DNA of 34,006 nt from Bacteroides sp. (GTDB lineage Bacteria > Bacteroidota > Bacteroidia > Bacteroidales > Bacteroidaceae). The position numbers and the translations under genes are program-made. Within the stretch, counting starts at the first letter, position 1; each line of letters opens with the position of its first letter. The stretch covers positions 1 to 34,006 of the forward strand of contig JAGBWA010000095.1 in assembly GCA_017630035.1 (NCBI GenBank). The letters are read 5' to 3'. The notes below the pieces were generated by a model. The model saw only the letters and a program-made list of their open reading frames with translations. It made no database searches and was not told the DNA's origin. This document shows positions 8,359 through 17,300 of this stretch, in pieces.

Positions 8359-8910
8359 ATGAAAAATTTTGGTTTTAAGAAAGTGGCTACTTTGTTGATT
8401 TGTAGTGCTTTTATGTTGTCATCATGTGTTGGTTCATTCAGCTTGCATAGCCGTTTGTTGAATTGGAATCAAAGTATTGGTTCAAAATTCGTTAACGAAT
8501 TGATCTTTTTGGCTTGTAACATCGTTCCTGTATATCCTATTTGCTACACCGTAGATGCTGTAATCCTTAACTCTGTAGAGTTCTGGACTGGTAACAACCC
8601 AGTAGCAAGCATTGGTGAAGTGAAGAAGGTACAAGGCGAAGATGGTAACTACTTGGTAGAAACATTGGAAAATGGTTACTCTATCACTAAGGAAGGTGAA
8701 TCGGTTGCTATGCAATTGGTATTCGACCAAGAATTGAACACTTGGAATGTTGTTGCTGATGGCGTTAGCACAGAATTGTTGAAGCTTAACGATGACAATA
8801 CTGCTTCTATCTCATTGCCTAACGGTGAAGAGTTGAATGTATCGCTCGACGAAGAAGGTATTGCTGAAGCTCGTCAAGCATTGACTGATACTTATTTTGC
8901 TGCAAGATAA
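8359..8910 (+). CDS. DUF3332-family lipoprotein
   Basis: A 183-aa predicted lipoprotein. The signal peptide ends in the lipobox MLSSC with lipidated C23. The first third is hydrophobic (NELIFLACNIVPVYPICYTVDAVILNSVEFWTG) and matches the layout of DUF3332 proteins. The C-terminal half is a polar repeat-like beta region (ENGYSITKEGES, LPNGEELNVSLDEEG). The function is unknown. It is monocistronic, with a strong promoter and a strong terminator, and its codon use looks like that of an abundant protein. The family is known to be widespread in Bacteroidota; no partner is visible here. Confidence 0.85.
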   Translation: MKNFGFKKVATLLICSAFMLSSCVGSFSLHSRLLNWNQSIGSKFVNELIFLACNIVPVYPICYTVDAVILNSVEFWTGNNPVASIGEVKKVQGEDGNYLVETLENGYSITKEGESVAMQLVFDQELNTWNVVADGVSTELLKLNDDNTASISLPNGEELNVSLDEEGIAEARQALTDTYFAAR

Positions 8911-8928
8911 GGTTAAGAAAATCATAAG

Positions 8929-8966
8929 AAAAAAGCTGGGTAGTTCTTCTACTCAGCTTTTTTTTA
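8929..8966. terminator. Bidirectional terminator between DUF3332 gene and tamL
   Basis: AAAAAAGCTGGGTAG-TTCTT-CTACTCAGCTTTTTT is a stem flanked by an A-run and a T-run, so it can stop transcription from both convergent genes. The tamL stop codon lies only a few bases beyond. Confidence 0.85.
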
Positions 8967-8968
8967 TG

Positions 8969-11287
8969 TTAGAATGGATAACCAACGGCAAAGTGGATAG
9001 CAAAGTCGCGATTCAATTTAGGATGATAAATAGGATAACGATTGCGACCGCTTTCGTAGATAGGATTGATAGCCTTCATACCTGCATCGAGACGGATAAC
9101 GAAGAAGTCGAGGTCGAGACGCAATCCCATGCCATAGGATACGGCAATTTGCTTATAGAACTTATTAAACTTGAATTGTCCACCTGGTTGGTCGGCATAG
9201 TTGCGCAATGTCCAAATGTTACCGGCATCGATAAAGGTAGCGCCTTCGAACTTCCAAAACAACTTGGTGCGATACTCAATACTTGCATCAAACTTAATAT
9301 CACCCGATTGATTCAAGAAGTTTCCATCGCCGGCAAAGCTACCTGGTCCTAATTCACGAACCGACCATCCACGAACACTATTTGCACCGCCCGAGAAGTA
9401 ACGCTTTTCGAAAGGAATAATATCTGCATTGCCATAAGGAATAGCCATACCAGCTGCTAAATGGAAAGCAACAGAGTTGCGCGAGTCGATAACGTAATTG
9501 CCGGCAAAGTCGATATCAGCTTTTACGTATTGTGCAAATGGTATTTCGAGTAGCGTATATTCACCATTCTTATTCTTCGGTAAGTGTGCCAATTCGGAGA
9601 AGGCATAAAGCAAATTACCTGCCGATTCTACATTAAAACGGATAGCATACGAATTACCAATCAGTGTATTGTTTACCAACGCACTACCGGCACTATTAAA
9701 GGTAAAGCTATAGCCGGTGCGCACAATCAAGCGGTCTTCGTAGTTGTATTTTAGGATATAGTTCTCGTCGTTTTCTTTCAGGTACTTATCCTTGAAATCG
9801 CTTGATATCCAAGGCATATAGAGGTAGTTAACATCTATCAAGTCGATGCGATGTTGGGTATATTGTTGCTTCACGCCCCAACGATAACCCCACCCTGCAG
9901 ATGCTACAATGCGTGTAAACTCCGGACGGAATTGATAGTTGTATTGCATGTTCAATTCGGTGGTTGCACGTATCTTTTTTCGATAATCGGCCGATAGGAA
10001 TGGGAAGATAAAACGGGGAAAGTTGAGCGATGCTTCGGCACCAATTTCGGTATAGCCATCGTCGCGGTAGGTTGTTTGCAAACCAGAAACCGCTTCGAAA
10101 GCGCCACGTATTCTAAAAGAGAACAATTCCGAACCTTTGAACAAGTTGCGGTGTTGGAAAGAGAGCGCAGCAGCTGCTCCCAAGTCGCCCGCCGAGTTTG
10201 TACCATCTATTTGGAAAGAGATAGATTTGGGTTTGTTCTTTGTTAGCATTACATAGCTATTCAGCTTGGCCGTATCGCCCACTTGTGTTTCAAAGAAACG
10301 AATGTTGGTGTAGCGCAAATATTGCAAACGGCCGAAGTTGGAATAGGTATTTTCCACATCTTGTATGTTATACAATTCGCCTCGCTTAATGGCCGAATTC
10401 GATGCCAAAATCTTGGGACGAAGATGCAGCTTATCCTTATAATATATAGGATAGTTTTGGTAGTGGATAGAGTCGTTTATCTCAATACTTGCAATGTCCG
10501 ACGATTGCATAATGTCGTAGTCGGTAATGAAATTCACCTTATTCATGTAGTATTGCTTGTGTGGCTCCGGTGTAGCATCAATATGCGCTTTGAATGGTGC
10601 TACTTTCATGGTTAAATCCACTAAATAGGTGCTTCTTACCGTATCGGCGGTATAAGTGATATACTCCTTGTTAAACTTATAGTAGCCGTTCATACCCAAA
10701 TGGCGTGTGATGCGTTGACGTTCGTCATCCAACACATCTACATTGAAATTCATGCCCGTGCGTAGCAATGAATTAAGCGAATCGTTCAAGATGTACGATT
10801 CAAGCTTTTCATCGGGTATTTGGTAGTTTATCGAGCGAATGCGATAAGGCTTACCGGTAGTGACATGATACGTCAGCTTCAGTTTTTTATCCTTGGTTTC
10901 GGTAGAGAAATCAACGTCGGCCCCCATGTATCCACGATTATGAATACTCTTTCGCAACTCCTCTTGAGTGCGCAGAGTCTCTTCTTCGCTATAGATAACC
11001 GGCGCATCGCCCACTCTTCGCAAAGCTTGATTGATCCATTTCGTTGAGTCGCGCCCCGACAAACTATAAATATGTAGCTGCGTTTTGAAGATATTAAACC
11101 ATTTGTTGTTGGGCTTCTGACGCACATACGACGAAAGTTCAGAGGCTCTCACCTCCTTATTATCGGTCAATATCTTAATCTCATCCAACAGATATTCGCC
11201 ATCGGGTACATATTTGGTGGACGAACATGCCGTCAAGAAGAGGATGAATGCAAATGGTATGATATGTTTTTTGAAGTTTATCGCCAT
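8969..11287 (-). CDS. tamL: Omp85-family outer-membrane lipoprotein TamL (BamA/TamA-like)
   Basis: A 772-aa protein with an N-terminal lipoprotein signal (FAFILFLTACSS, lipidated C21). Periplasmic POTRA-like domains occupy about residues 25-330, and a 16-strand Omp85 barrel occupies the C-terminal half. The barrel carries the Omp85 motif GGANSVRGW and ends in aromatic GYPF. Bacteroidota use such a lipoprotein Omp85, TamL, in place of TamA, with TamB as periplasmic partner. The ATG at 11287 (MAINFKK) is chosen because it puts the signal peptide at the start; the frame is open to 11308. No tamB is adjacent in this window. It is divergent from the TrmH-family gene. A generic BamA/TamA label is the safe alternative. 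Confidence 0.88.
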   Translation of the reverse strand: MAINFKKHIIPFAFILFLTACSSTKYVPDGEYLLDEIKILTDNKEVRASELSSYVRQKPNNKWFNIFKTQLHIYSLSGRDSTKWINQALRRVGDAPVIYSEEETLRTQEELRKSIHNRGYMGADVDFSTETKDKKLKLTYHVTTGKPYRIRSINYQIPDEKLESYILNDSLNSLLRTGMNFNVDVLDDERQRITRHLGMNGYYKFNKEYITYTADTVRSTYLVDLTMKVAPFKAHIDATPEPHKQYYMNKVNFITDYDIMQSSDIASIEINDSIHYQNYPIYYKDKLHLRPKILASNSAIKRGELYNIQDVENTYSNFGRLQYLRYTNIRFFETQVGDTAKLNSYVMLTKNKPKSISFQIDGTNSAGDLGAAAALSFQHRNLFKGSELFSFRIRGAFEAVSGLQTTYRDDGYTEIGAEASLNFPRFIFPFLSADYRKKIRATTELNMQYNYQFRPEFTRIVASAGWGYRWGVKQQYTQHRIDLIDVNYLYMPWISSDFKDKYLKENDENYILKYNYEDRLIVRTGYSFTFNSAGSALVNNTLIGNSYAIRFNVESAGNLLYAFSELAHLPKNKNGEYTLLEIPFAQYVKADIDFAGNYVIDSRNSVAFHLAAGMAIPYGNADIIPFEKRYFSGGANSVRGWSVRELGPGSFAGDGNFLNQSGDIKFDASIEYRTKLFWKFEGATFIDAGNIWTLRNYADQPGGQFKFNKFYKQIAVSYGMGLRLDLDFFVIRLDAGMKAINPIYESGRNRYPIYHPKLNRDFAIHFAVGYPF

Positions 11288-11305
11288 GTTTTTACGAATA
11301 TTGCA

Positions 11306-11313
11306 CAAATATA
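11306..11313 (-). promoter_or_regulatory. -7 box of tamL promoter
   Basis: Minus strand TATATTTG, an exact consensus match, 18 bp upstream of the preferred ATG. It also argues against starting translation at the upstream in-frame codon at 11308. Confidence 0.65.
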
Positions 11314-11345
11314 CTTCTATTTTTTTTATTCTTGAAATAAACCGC

Positions 11346-11353
11346 TACTTTTG
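11346..11353 (+). promoter_or_regulatory. -7 box of trmH-family gene promoter
   Basis: TACTTTTG, an exact TAnnTTTG match, 30 bp upstream of the ATG at 11384. It is back to back with the tamL promoter, in a 96-bp divergent region. Confidence 0.65.
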
Positions 11354-11383
11354 CCATCGCAAGTAAACATAAATTTTAATCTG

Positions 11384-12145
11384 ATGGCGTTAAGTAAGAA
11401 TTGCATGAAGTATATTCGCTCGTTCGAGTTGAAAAAGAACCGCAAAGCAGAGCGATTGTTTTTAGCCGAAGGGCCGAAGTTGGTGGGCGATTTGTTGGGG
11501 CATTTTCCTTGTCGTTTGTTGGTAGCAACCGCACAATGGTTGGCACAACACAAGCTGGTAGAAGCTGCTCAGATAGTCGAAGCTACCGACGACGAACTTT
11601 CGCGTGCAAGTTTGCTGAAGACGCCACAACAAGTGCTTGCACTCTTTGAACAACCCACCGAAGAGGTAAATACAAACTACCCCCAAAGCGAACTCTGTTT
11701 GGCACTCGACGATGTGCAAGATCCGGGCAACTTAGGCACTATCATTCGCTTGGCCGATTGGTTTGGTATTCGCCACATCTATTGCTCGCCCAATACGGCC
11801 GATGCATTTAGTCCCAAGGTAATACAAGCCACAATGGGAGCCATTGCGCGTGTCAATGTACATTACACTCCCCTGCCCGATTTGATTCAATCGTTGGGCG
11901 ACACACCTATTTATGGCACTTTCCTCGATGGCGATAGCATATACAAGCAATCGTTGAGCGAGCATGGATTGATTGTGATGGGCAACGAAGGCAATGGCAT
12001 TAGCCAACCGGTTGCGGCACTTATCAATCGCAAATTGTTGATTCCCAACTATCCCGAAGGTTGCGCCACAAGCGAGTCGCTGAATGTAGCTATAGCTACA
12101 GCAGTTGTTTGTGCCGAGTTTCGTCGTACGGCATCATTGAAGTAA
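11384..12145 (+). CDS. TrmH/SpoU-family RNA 2'-O-methyltransferase
   Basis: A 253-aa protein with the SpoU methyltransferase layout. An N-terminal substrate-binding domain (KNRKAERLFLAEGPKLV) is followed by the knotted catalytic domain with motif 1 (DDVQDPGNLGTIIR), motif 2 (IVMGNEGNGIS) and motif 3 (SLNVAIATAV). It transfers methyl from S-adenosylmethionine to a ribose 2'-OH in tRNA or 23S rRNA; which RNA cannot be told. ATG 11384 is chosen over the upstream non-ATG codon. Its last 50 bp overlap, in antisense, the end of the convergent 104-aa gene. Confidence 0.92.
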   Translation: MALSKNCMKYIRSFELKKNRKAERLFLAEGPKLVGDLLGHFPCRLLVATAQWLAQHKLVEAAQIVEATDDELSRASLLKTPQQVLALFEQPTEEVNTNYPQSELCLALDDVQDPGNLGTIIRLADWFGIRHIYCSPNTADAFSPKVIQATMGAIARVNVHYTPLPDLIQSLGDTPIYGTFLDGDSIYKQSLSEHGLIVMGNEGNGISQPVAALINRKLLIPNYPEGCATSESLNVAIATAVVCAEFRRTASLK

Positions 12146-12410
12146 AGTTATAGGGATAAAGATGCGTTAGTCTCCACGCATCCTTGGATAAATCGGTAGG
12201 AATTTCGTTGATTATTTGCGGAGTGATAGCCACATCTTGCCAATTCTCTGCGGTGTGCAACATCAACACACCGGGCAACCATTCGGTATTCTCCACTTCG
12301 GCCATGCAAGGCGATAAGCCTACCACTTTGTCGTTATCTACCTCCACGGCATACTGCTTCAAATAGCCCAATCCTTGCAAGTAAAGGTAGTGTGCGGCAA
12401 AACGTTTCAT
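12096..12410 (-). CDS. Conserved-looking hypothetical protein, last gene of ileS operon
   Basis: A 104-aa protein that I do not recognise. It starts MKRFAAHYLYLQGLGYLKQY and has alternating beta-like segments (AVEVDNDKVVGLSP, EWLPGVLMLH), then a C-terminal LYPYNFTSMMPYDETRHKQLL. There is no signal peptide or membrane segment, so it is likely cytoplasmic. The frame is open upstream to 12509, but that part lies inside the DUF4296 gene, so ATG 12410, 19 bp after that gene's stop, is the sensible start. The beginning resembles the beta-strand start of amidohydrolase-like proteins, which is weak evidence. It overlaps the convergent TrmH-family gene by 50 bp. Confidence 0.7.
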   Translation of the reverse strand: MKRFAAHYLYLQGLGYLKQYAVEVDNDKVVGLSPCMAEVENTEWLPGVLMLHTAENWQDVAITPQIINEIPTDLSKDAWRLTHLYPYNFTSMMPYDETRHKQLL

Positions 12411-12429
12411 GCTTTTCGATTGGGTTATC

Positions 12430-13299
12430 CTATTTTGATTCGGTAGGCAGAATCTTTCGTTGCGAAGCTTGTGGCACTTCCAACTCAATTTTCTCCTCCT
12501 TCTTATCATCGGTTGTAGCCGGAATAGAATCGTTTGTTTGATGGTAGCGCATCAACGAAACAGTGTCTATCAGCAACGTATGTTTGGGTTGGTTGGTGGG
12601 ATAATAGATAAATCCGCGTAGCTCTTTAATATCGCCCAACGTATCGGCTTGCAACACCAATTGCGCCACTTGGCTACTATCTATCCTACACAAAGCACTG
12701 ACGATTGTATCTTTTGCGTAGGCCACTTGCATCGCCATAATAGGGCGTTTCGTGGTATCGACAAGTTGTTCCGACAAGAAGTTGAAGCCAACTGTCCACT
12801 TTATGGTATCGCTTGCTTGGTAATTATCGTCCGACGGAAGCGTAAACATCAGCTTATTATCGAGCGGCATACCCGATAGCATGTGAATTCTATCCCAAAT
12901 CCACACATCGATGCTATCGCCCGCTTTGCTCCTCGTAGGCTTACCATCGCGAAGCGACACTAAGTGATTGTAGTTTTCACGACTCGCCATCAATCGCTCT
13001 CTCACAATGTCGTACACCTCATTCACCACTTCCGGATGACGCGCATACCATGCCATTGTTGTGTCGAACTGCGCTTGGGTGATGTTGTGCTTCTTGAACA
13101 CCGCATTCAGATAGAGTGTGCGTTTGTATTGCTCGTTATAGTCCAAGTTTTCGCCCATGGCCTTGGCTATGTGATAGTCGTATAGCACTTTCTCCATTAC
13201 GCCATCGGAAAGTACATACCCAGGACGTTCCACTTTGCAAGCCACCATTACAACGGCAAGCAACGCCCAAAAGCCATATTTACGCACACTTTTACTCAT
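12430..13299 (-). CDS. DUF4296-family lipoprotein
   Basis: A 289-aa predicted lipoprotein: signal segment WALLAVVMVAC with lipidated C21. It is followed by the DUF4296 helical region (VMEKVLYDYHIAKAMGENLDYNEQYKRTLYLNAVFKKH begins near residue 35) and a longer beta-rich C-terminal part not seen in the shortest family members. The function is unknown. Its ATG overlaps the lspA stop in TAATG, so translation is probably coupled. Being encoded directly after the lipoprotein signal peptidase is fitting, since its own maturation needs that enzyme, but this does not show its job. Confidence 0.82.
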   Translation of the reverse strand: MSKSVRKYGFWALLAVVMVACKVERPGYVLSDGVMEKVLYDYHIAKAMGENLDYNEQYKRTLYLNAVFKKHNITQAQFDTTMAWYARHPEVVNEVYDIVRERLMASRENYNHLVSLRDGKPTRSKAGDSIDVWIWDRIHMLSGMPLDNKLMFTLPSDDNYQASDTIKWTVGFNFLSEQLVDTTKRPIMAMQVAYAKDTIVSALCRIDSSQVAQLVLQADTLGDIKELRGFIYYPTNQPKHTLLIDTVSLMRYHQTNDSIPATTDDKKEEKIELEVPQASQRKILPTESK

Positions 13300-13964
13300 T
13301 ATTTAATCTCTTGATACGATTCATTCAAGTATTTGCTATAGAACAATAGCAAAGCAATGATGCCACAACTGATAGAAGCATCGGCAAAGTTGAAGATGGG
13401 GCTGAAGAAGATGAAGCGCTCACCCGCTACAAGCGGCATCCACTCTGGCCAATGGGTATCGATGATGGGAAAGTAGAACATATCCACTACCCTTCCGTAT
13501 AGCCATGGTGCATACCCGCCACCTTCGGGCATGAAGGTAGCTATTTGCGAGTAGGTACTTTCGTTGAATACTACACCATAGAACACACAATCGATGATGT
13601 TTCCCAACGCACCGGCAAGAATCATTGATATGCATACAATGAACCCCGTCTTCATGCCTTTCTTCACAAACTTATACAAGAACCAGCCAATGGCACATAC
13701 GGCTACAATGCGGAAGATAGTCAGAAAGATTTTATCGATTATCTCCATACCGAAGGCCATGCCATTGTTTTCCGTAAAGTAGATATAGAACCAAGTTGGG
13801 GGTACTGCATCTATCCCCAACTTGCTGTACAACCATTGAAACACGTTTATATTCTCATGGTAGTACATACCTGTCTTCACGGCCACCTTTATCACTTGGT
13901 CGATGATAAGTACCGACGAAATAATCAGCAGGGCTATTCTGCCTTTAGTGAAGAACTTGCCCAT
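13299..13964 (-). CDS. lspA: Lipoprotein signal peptidase (signal peptidase II)
   Basis: A 221-aa integral membrane aspartyl protease with four hydrophobic segments. The conserved motifs are ENNGMAFG (residues 65-72), GNIIDCVFYG with catalytic D125, and FNFADASIS with catalytic D195. It is longer than the ~165-aa proteobacterial enzyme because of a 135-185 periplasmic insert (HWPEWMPLVAGERF region), which is common in Bacteroidota. It removes signal peptides from diacylglyceryl prolipoproteins in the inner membrane; likely clients in this window include TamL, the DUF3332 protein and the DUF4296 protein. It overlaps both its neighbours by one base (TAATG), so it is in one operon with ileS. Confidence 0.96.
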   Translation of the reverse strand: MGKFFTKGRIALLIISSVLIIDQVIKVAVKTGMYYHENINVFQWLYSKLGIDAVPPTWFYIYFTENNGMAFGMEIIDKIFLTIFRIVAVCAIGWFLYKFVKKGMKTGFIVCISMILAGALGNIIDCVFYGVVFNESTYSQIATFMPEGGGYAPWLYGRVVDMFYFPIIDTHWPEWMPLVAGERFIFFSPIFNFADASISCGIIALLLFYSKYLNESYQEIK

Positions 13965-14344
13965 TATTTCTTTCCGCTATTCTTAGCTTCGATACTCAAT
14001 GTTGCATGAGGCACAGCACGAAGGCGTTCGGCCGGAATCAACTTACCGGTTTCGCGGCAAATGCCATACGTTTTATTTTCGATGCGCACCAATGCAGCTT
14101 GCAAACCATTGATAAACTTTTGTTGGCGTTGAGCCAAACGCGTTGTTTCCTCCTTCGACAAGGTGTTTGCGCCCTCTTCAAGCACTTTGTATGTAGGCGA
14201 TGTATCGTCCACATCGTTGCTATCCGAACCATTCAAAATAGATTTCAGTTGTTCATAGTTCTTCATTGCTATTTCCAACTTCTCGTTGATGATTGCTCTG
14301 AATTCTTCCAATTCAGCATCCGAGTATCTTGTCTTTTCTGCCAT
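13964..14344 (-). CDS. DksA/TraR-family RNA polymerase-binding regulator, zinc-finger cysteines lost
   Basis: A 126-aa protein of the DksA/TraR family. The N-terminal coiled coil contains acidic DSNDVDDTSP near the expected tip (41-50). The C-terminal segment is YGICRETGKLIPAERLRAVPHATLSIEAK in outline, with only one cysteine (C96) where classical DksA has four. It would bind the RNA polymerase secondary channel and tune transcription, with ppGpp in DksA proper. ATG 14344 follows from the family N-terminus; the frame continues upstream through an AT-rich direct repeat that is not coding-like. It sits between ileS and lspA, an order I recall from other Bacteroidales. Confidence 0.88.
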   Translation of the reverse strand: MAEKTRYSDAELEEFRAIINEKLEIAMKNYEQLKSILNGSDSNDVDDTSPTYKVLEEGANTLSKEETTRLAQRQQKFINGLQAALVRIENKTYGICRETGKLIPAERLRAVPHATLSIEAKNSGKK

Positions 14345-14345
14345 A

Positions 14346-14384
14346 ACTTTAGAATTAAAAATTAAAAGTTTAGAATTAAAAATT
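14346..14384. repeat. AT-rich word repeat between ileS and dksA-like gene
   Basis: Two direct copies of TTTAGAATTAAAAATTA separated by four bases fill the short gap between the ileS stop and the next ATG. It belongs with the other intergenic word strings of the window. Confidence 0.7.
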
Positions 14385-17300
14385 AGCATTTGCTTACCAA
14401 AGCATAGAGCTTAAAGTCGTCAAATTCCAATTCAGTGCCGTTCACTTCATCGGCAAGGGTCAATGACGTAGCCAATACTTGGTTGCAAATATACTCTTTA
14501 TATTCGTTCACAGCATCGTCGGTAAGTATGTTTTTCGACAATGTTATGCTAATCTTATCGGTAATTTCGAATCCGCTCGACTTACGAATGTTTTGGATGC
14601 GGTTCACTAATTCGCGAGCCACACCTTCGCGACGAAGCTCTTCGGTTACGGTTACATCCAACGCAATAGTCAGCTTGCCTTCGTTGGCAACCAACCAGCC
14701 TGGAATATCTTCACTGAAGATTTCTACATCAGCCGCTTCGATAACAGCTTCTGCGCCATCGAGGTTCAATGCCAACGAACCATTCTTTTCCAAGCTTGCA
14801 ATTTCTTCTTGCGAAAGGGTTGCTACGGCATTGGCTACGGCCTTCATTTGCTTACCAAATTTAGGACCAAGCTTCTTGAAGTCGCACTTCACCTTCTTCA
14901 CCAACACACCGGCAGCGCCATCTACGAAACGAATCTCCTTCACGTTCACTTCGTTCATAATCAAGTTCTTCACGGCTTCAAGTTGAGCGCGTTGTTCTTC
15001 GTCAACGATAGGCACCATGATGCATTGTAGCGGTTGGCGCACCTTGATGTTCACCTTACGACGCAAAGCCAATACCATCGAAGTAGCATCTTGAGCCATC
15101 TTCATGCGTGCTTCGAGCGATGCATCAATCATCGCTTCGTTGCATGCGGGGTAGTTGCTCAAGTGTACAGACACTACGTTGTCGCGACCGGTAACGCTTG
15201 TCAAGTCGTTGTACAACATATCGGCATAGAAAGGAGCAATAGGCGCCATCAACTTAGCCACCACTTCAAGGCAAGTGTAGAGGGTTTGGTAAGCCGAGAG
15301 CTTATCTTGCGTCATGCCACCGCCCCAGAAGCGTTTACGATTCAAGCGAACATACCAGTTAGAGAGATTATCGTTCACAAAGTCTTGAATCAAACGTCCA
15401 GCCTTGGTTGGTTCGTAATCGTTGTAGCAAGCATCTACTTGCTTGATAAGTGTGTTCAATTCCGACATAATCCAGCGGTCAATTTCCGGACGTTCGTTCA
15501 TAGGCACATCCGCCTCCTTGTACTCAAAGCCATCTACGTTAGCATAGAGCGCAAAGAACGAGTATGTATTATATAATGTACCGAAGAATTTGCGGCGCAC
15601 CTCTTCCACGCCTTCCACGTCGAACTTCAAGTTATCCCATGGCGATGAGTTGGTAATCATGTACCAACGCAATGGGTCGGAACCAAACTTTTCGATGGTT
15701 TCGAATGGATCTACGGCGTTGCCCAAACGCTTCGACATCTTGTTGCCGTTCTTGTCCAGCACCAAACCGTTCGAGATAACCGCCTTGTACGAAATGCTAT
15801 CGAATACCATGGTTGCAATGGCATGGAGCGTAAAGAACCATCCGCGCGTTTGGTCCACACCTTCGGCAATAAAGTCGGCTGGATAAACTTCGCGACCATC
15901 GAGCAACTCTTTGTTTTCGAATGGGTAGTGAATTTGTGCATATGGCATAGCACCCGAGTCGAACCACACGTCAATCAAGTCGCTTTCGCGCTTCATGGGT
16001 TGTCCGTCGGCAGCTACCAATGTTATATCGTCCACGTATGGGCGGTGCAAATCAATCTTATCGTAATTTTCTTGCGTATATTCGCCTGGCACGAAGCCCA
16101 CCTTCTTGTATGGATTTTCTGCCATCACACCGGCAGCTACGGCCTTTTCAATTTCGTTGTACAGCTCTTCCACCGATTCGATGCAGATTTCGCTCGAGCC
16201 ATCTTCTGTGCGCCAAATAGGCAATGGAGTACCCCAATAGCGGCTACGCGAAAGGTTCCAGTCGTTCAAGTTTTCCAACCACTTGCCAAAGCGTCCTGTA
16301 CCGGTCGATTCGGGCTTCCAGTTGATGGTCTTGTTCAGCTCAATCATGCGCTCCTTAGCAGCAGTAGAGCGGATAAACCAGCTATCCAATGGGTAGTAGA
16401 GCACCGGTTTGTCCGTACGCCAGCAGTGCGGATAGTTGTGCACATGCTTTTCAATCTTGAATGCCTTGCCCACACTCTTCATGTTCAGTGCAATGTAGAT
16501 ATCCAAGTTTTCGGCAGCTTGAGCGGCCTTTTCGTCATACTTACCATCTACGGTAAATTGTGGGTCGTAAGCGTTCTTCACCCAACGGCCTTCGTACTCC
16601 TTGTACACCGCTACGTCCACACACTCCTTCACGAACGCTTCGTCCAGCTCGTCCATCAAATAGAACTTACCGGTAAGGTCCACCATCGGACGCGTTTCGC
16701 CACGCTTGTTTATCATAAACAACGATGGAATGCCAGCTGCGCGAGCCACGAAAGCATCGTCGGCACCAAACGTAGGAGCAATGTGTACAATACCTGTACC
16801 ATCTTCGGTAGTTACATAGTCGCCAGGAATTACGCGGAAGGCCTTAGCCGAAGCATCTTGCCATTCGCCCTTTTCGTTCACCTCTACCGGCTTCACCCAA
16901 GGCAACAGTTGTTCATACTCCATGCCCACCAATTCGGGACCTTTGTATTCGCCCACTACCTTGAATGGCACCAACTTGTCGCCAGGCTTATAATCCTCCA
17001 GCGCAAGCTCTTCTGCCTTTTTGTTAAAGTGAGTGTAGAGCAATGCTTTTGCCAATACTACGGTCATCTTATCGCCGTTGTAGGCATTGTATGTTTGTAC
17101 GGCTACGTAGTCAATCTTTGGGCCCACACACAACGCTGTGTTCGAAGGCAATGTCCATGGTGTAGTGGTCCAAGCCAAGAAGTAAGGTGTGCCCCACTCG
17201 GCCATTTCGGGCTTAGGGTTCTTAATCTTGAATTGCGCCACCATAGTAGTATCCTTCACGTCGCGATAGCAACCCGGTTGGTTCAACTCGTGCGAGCTCA

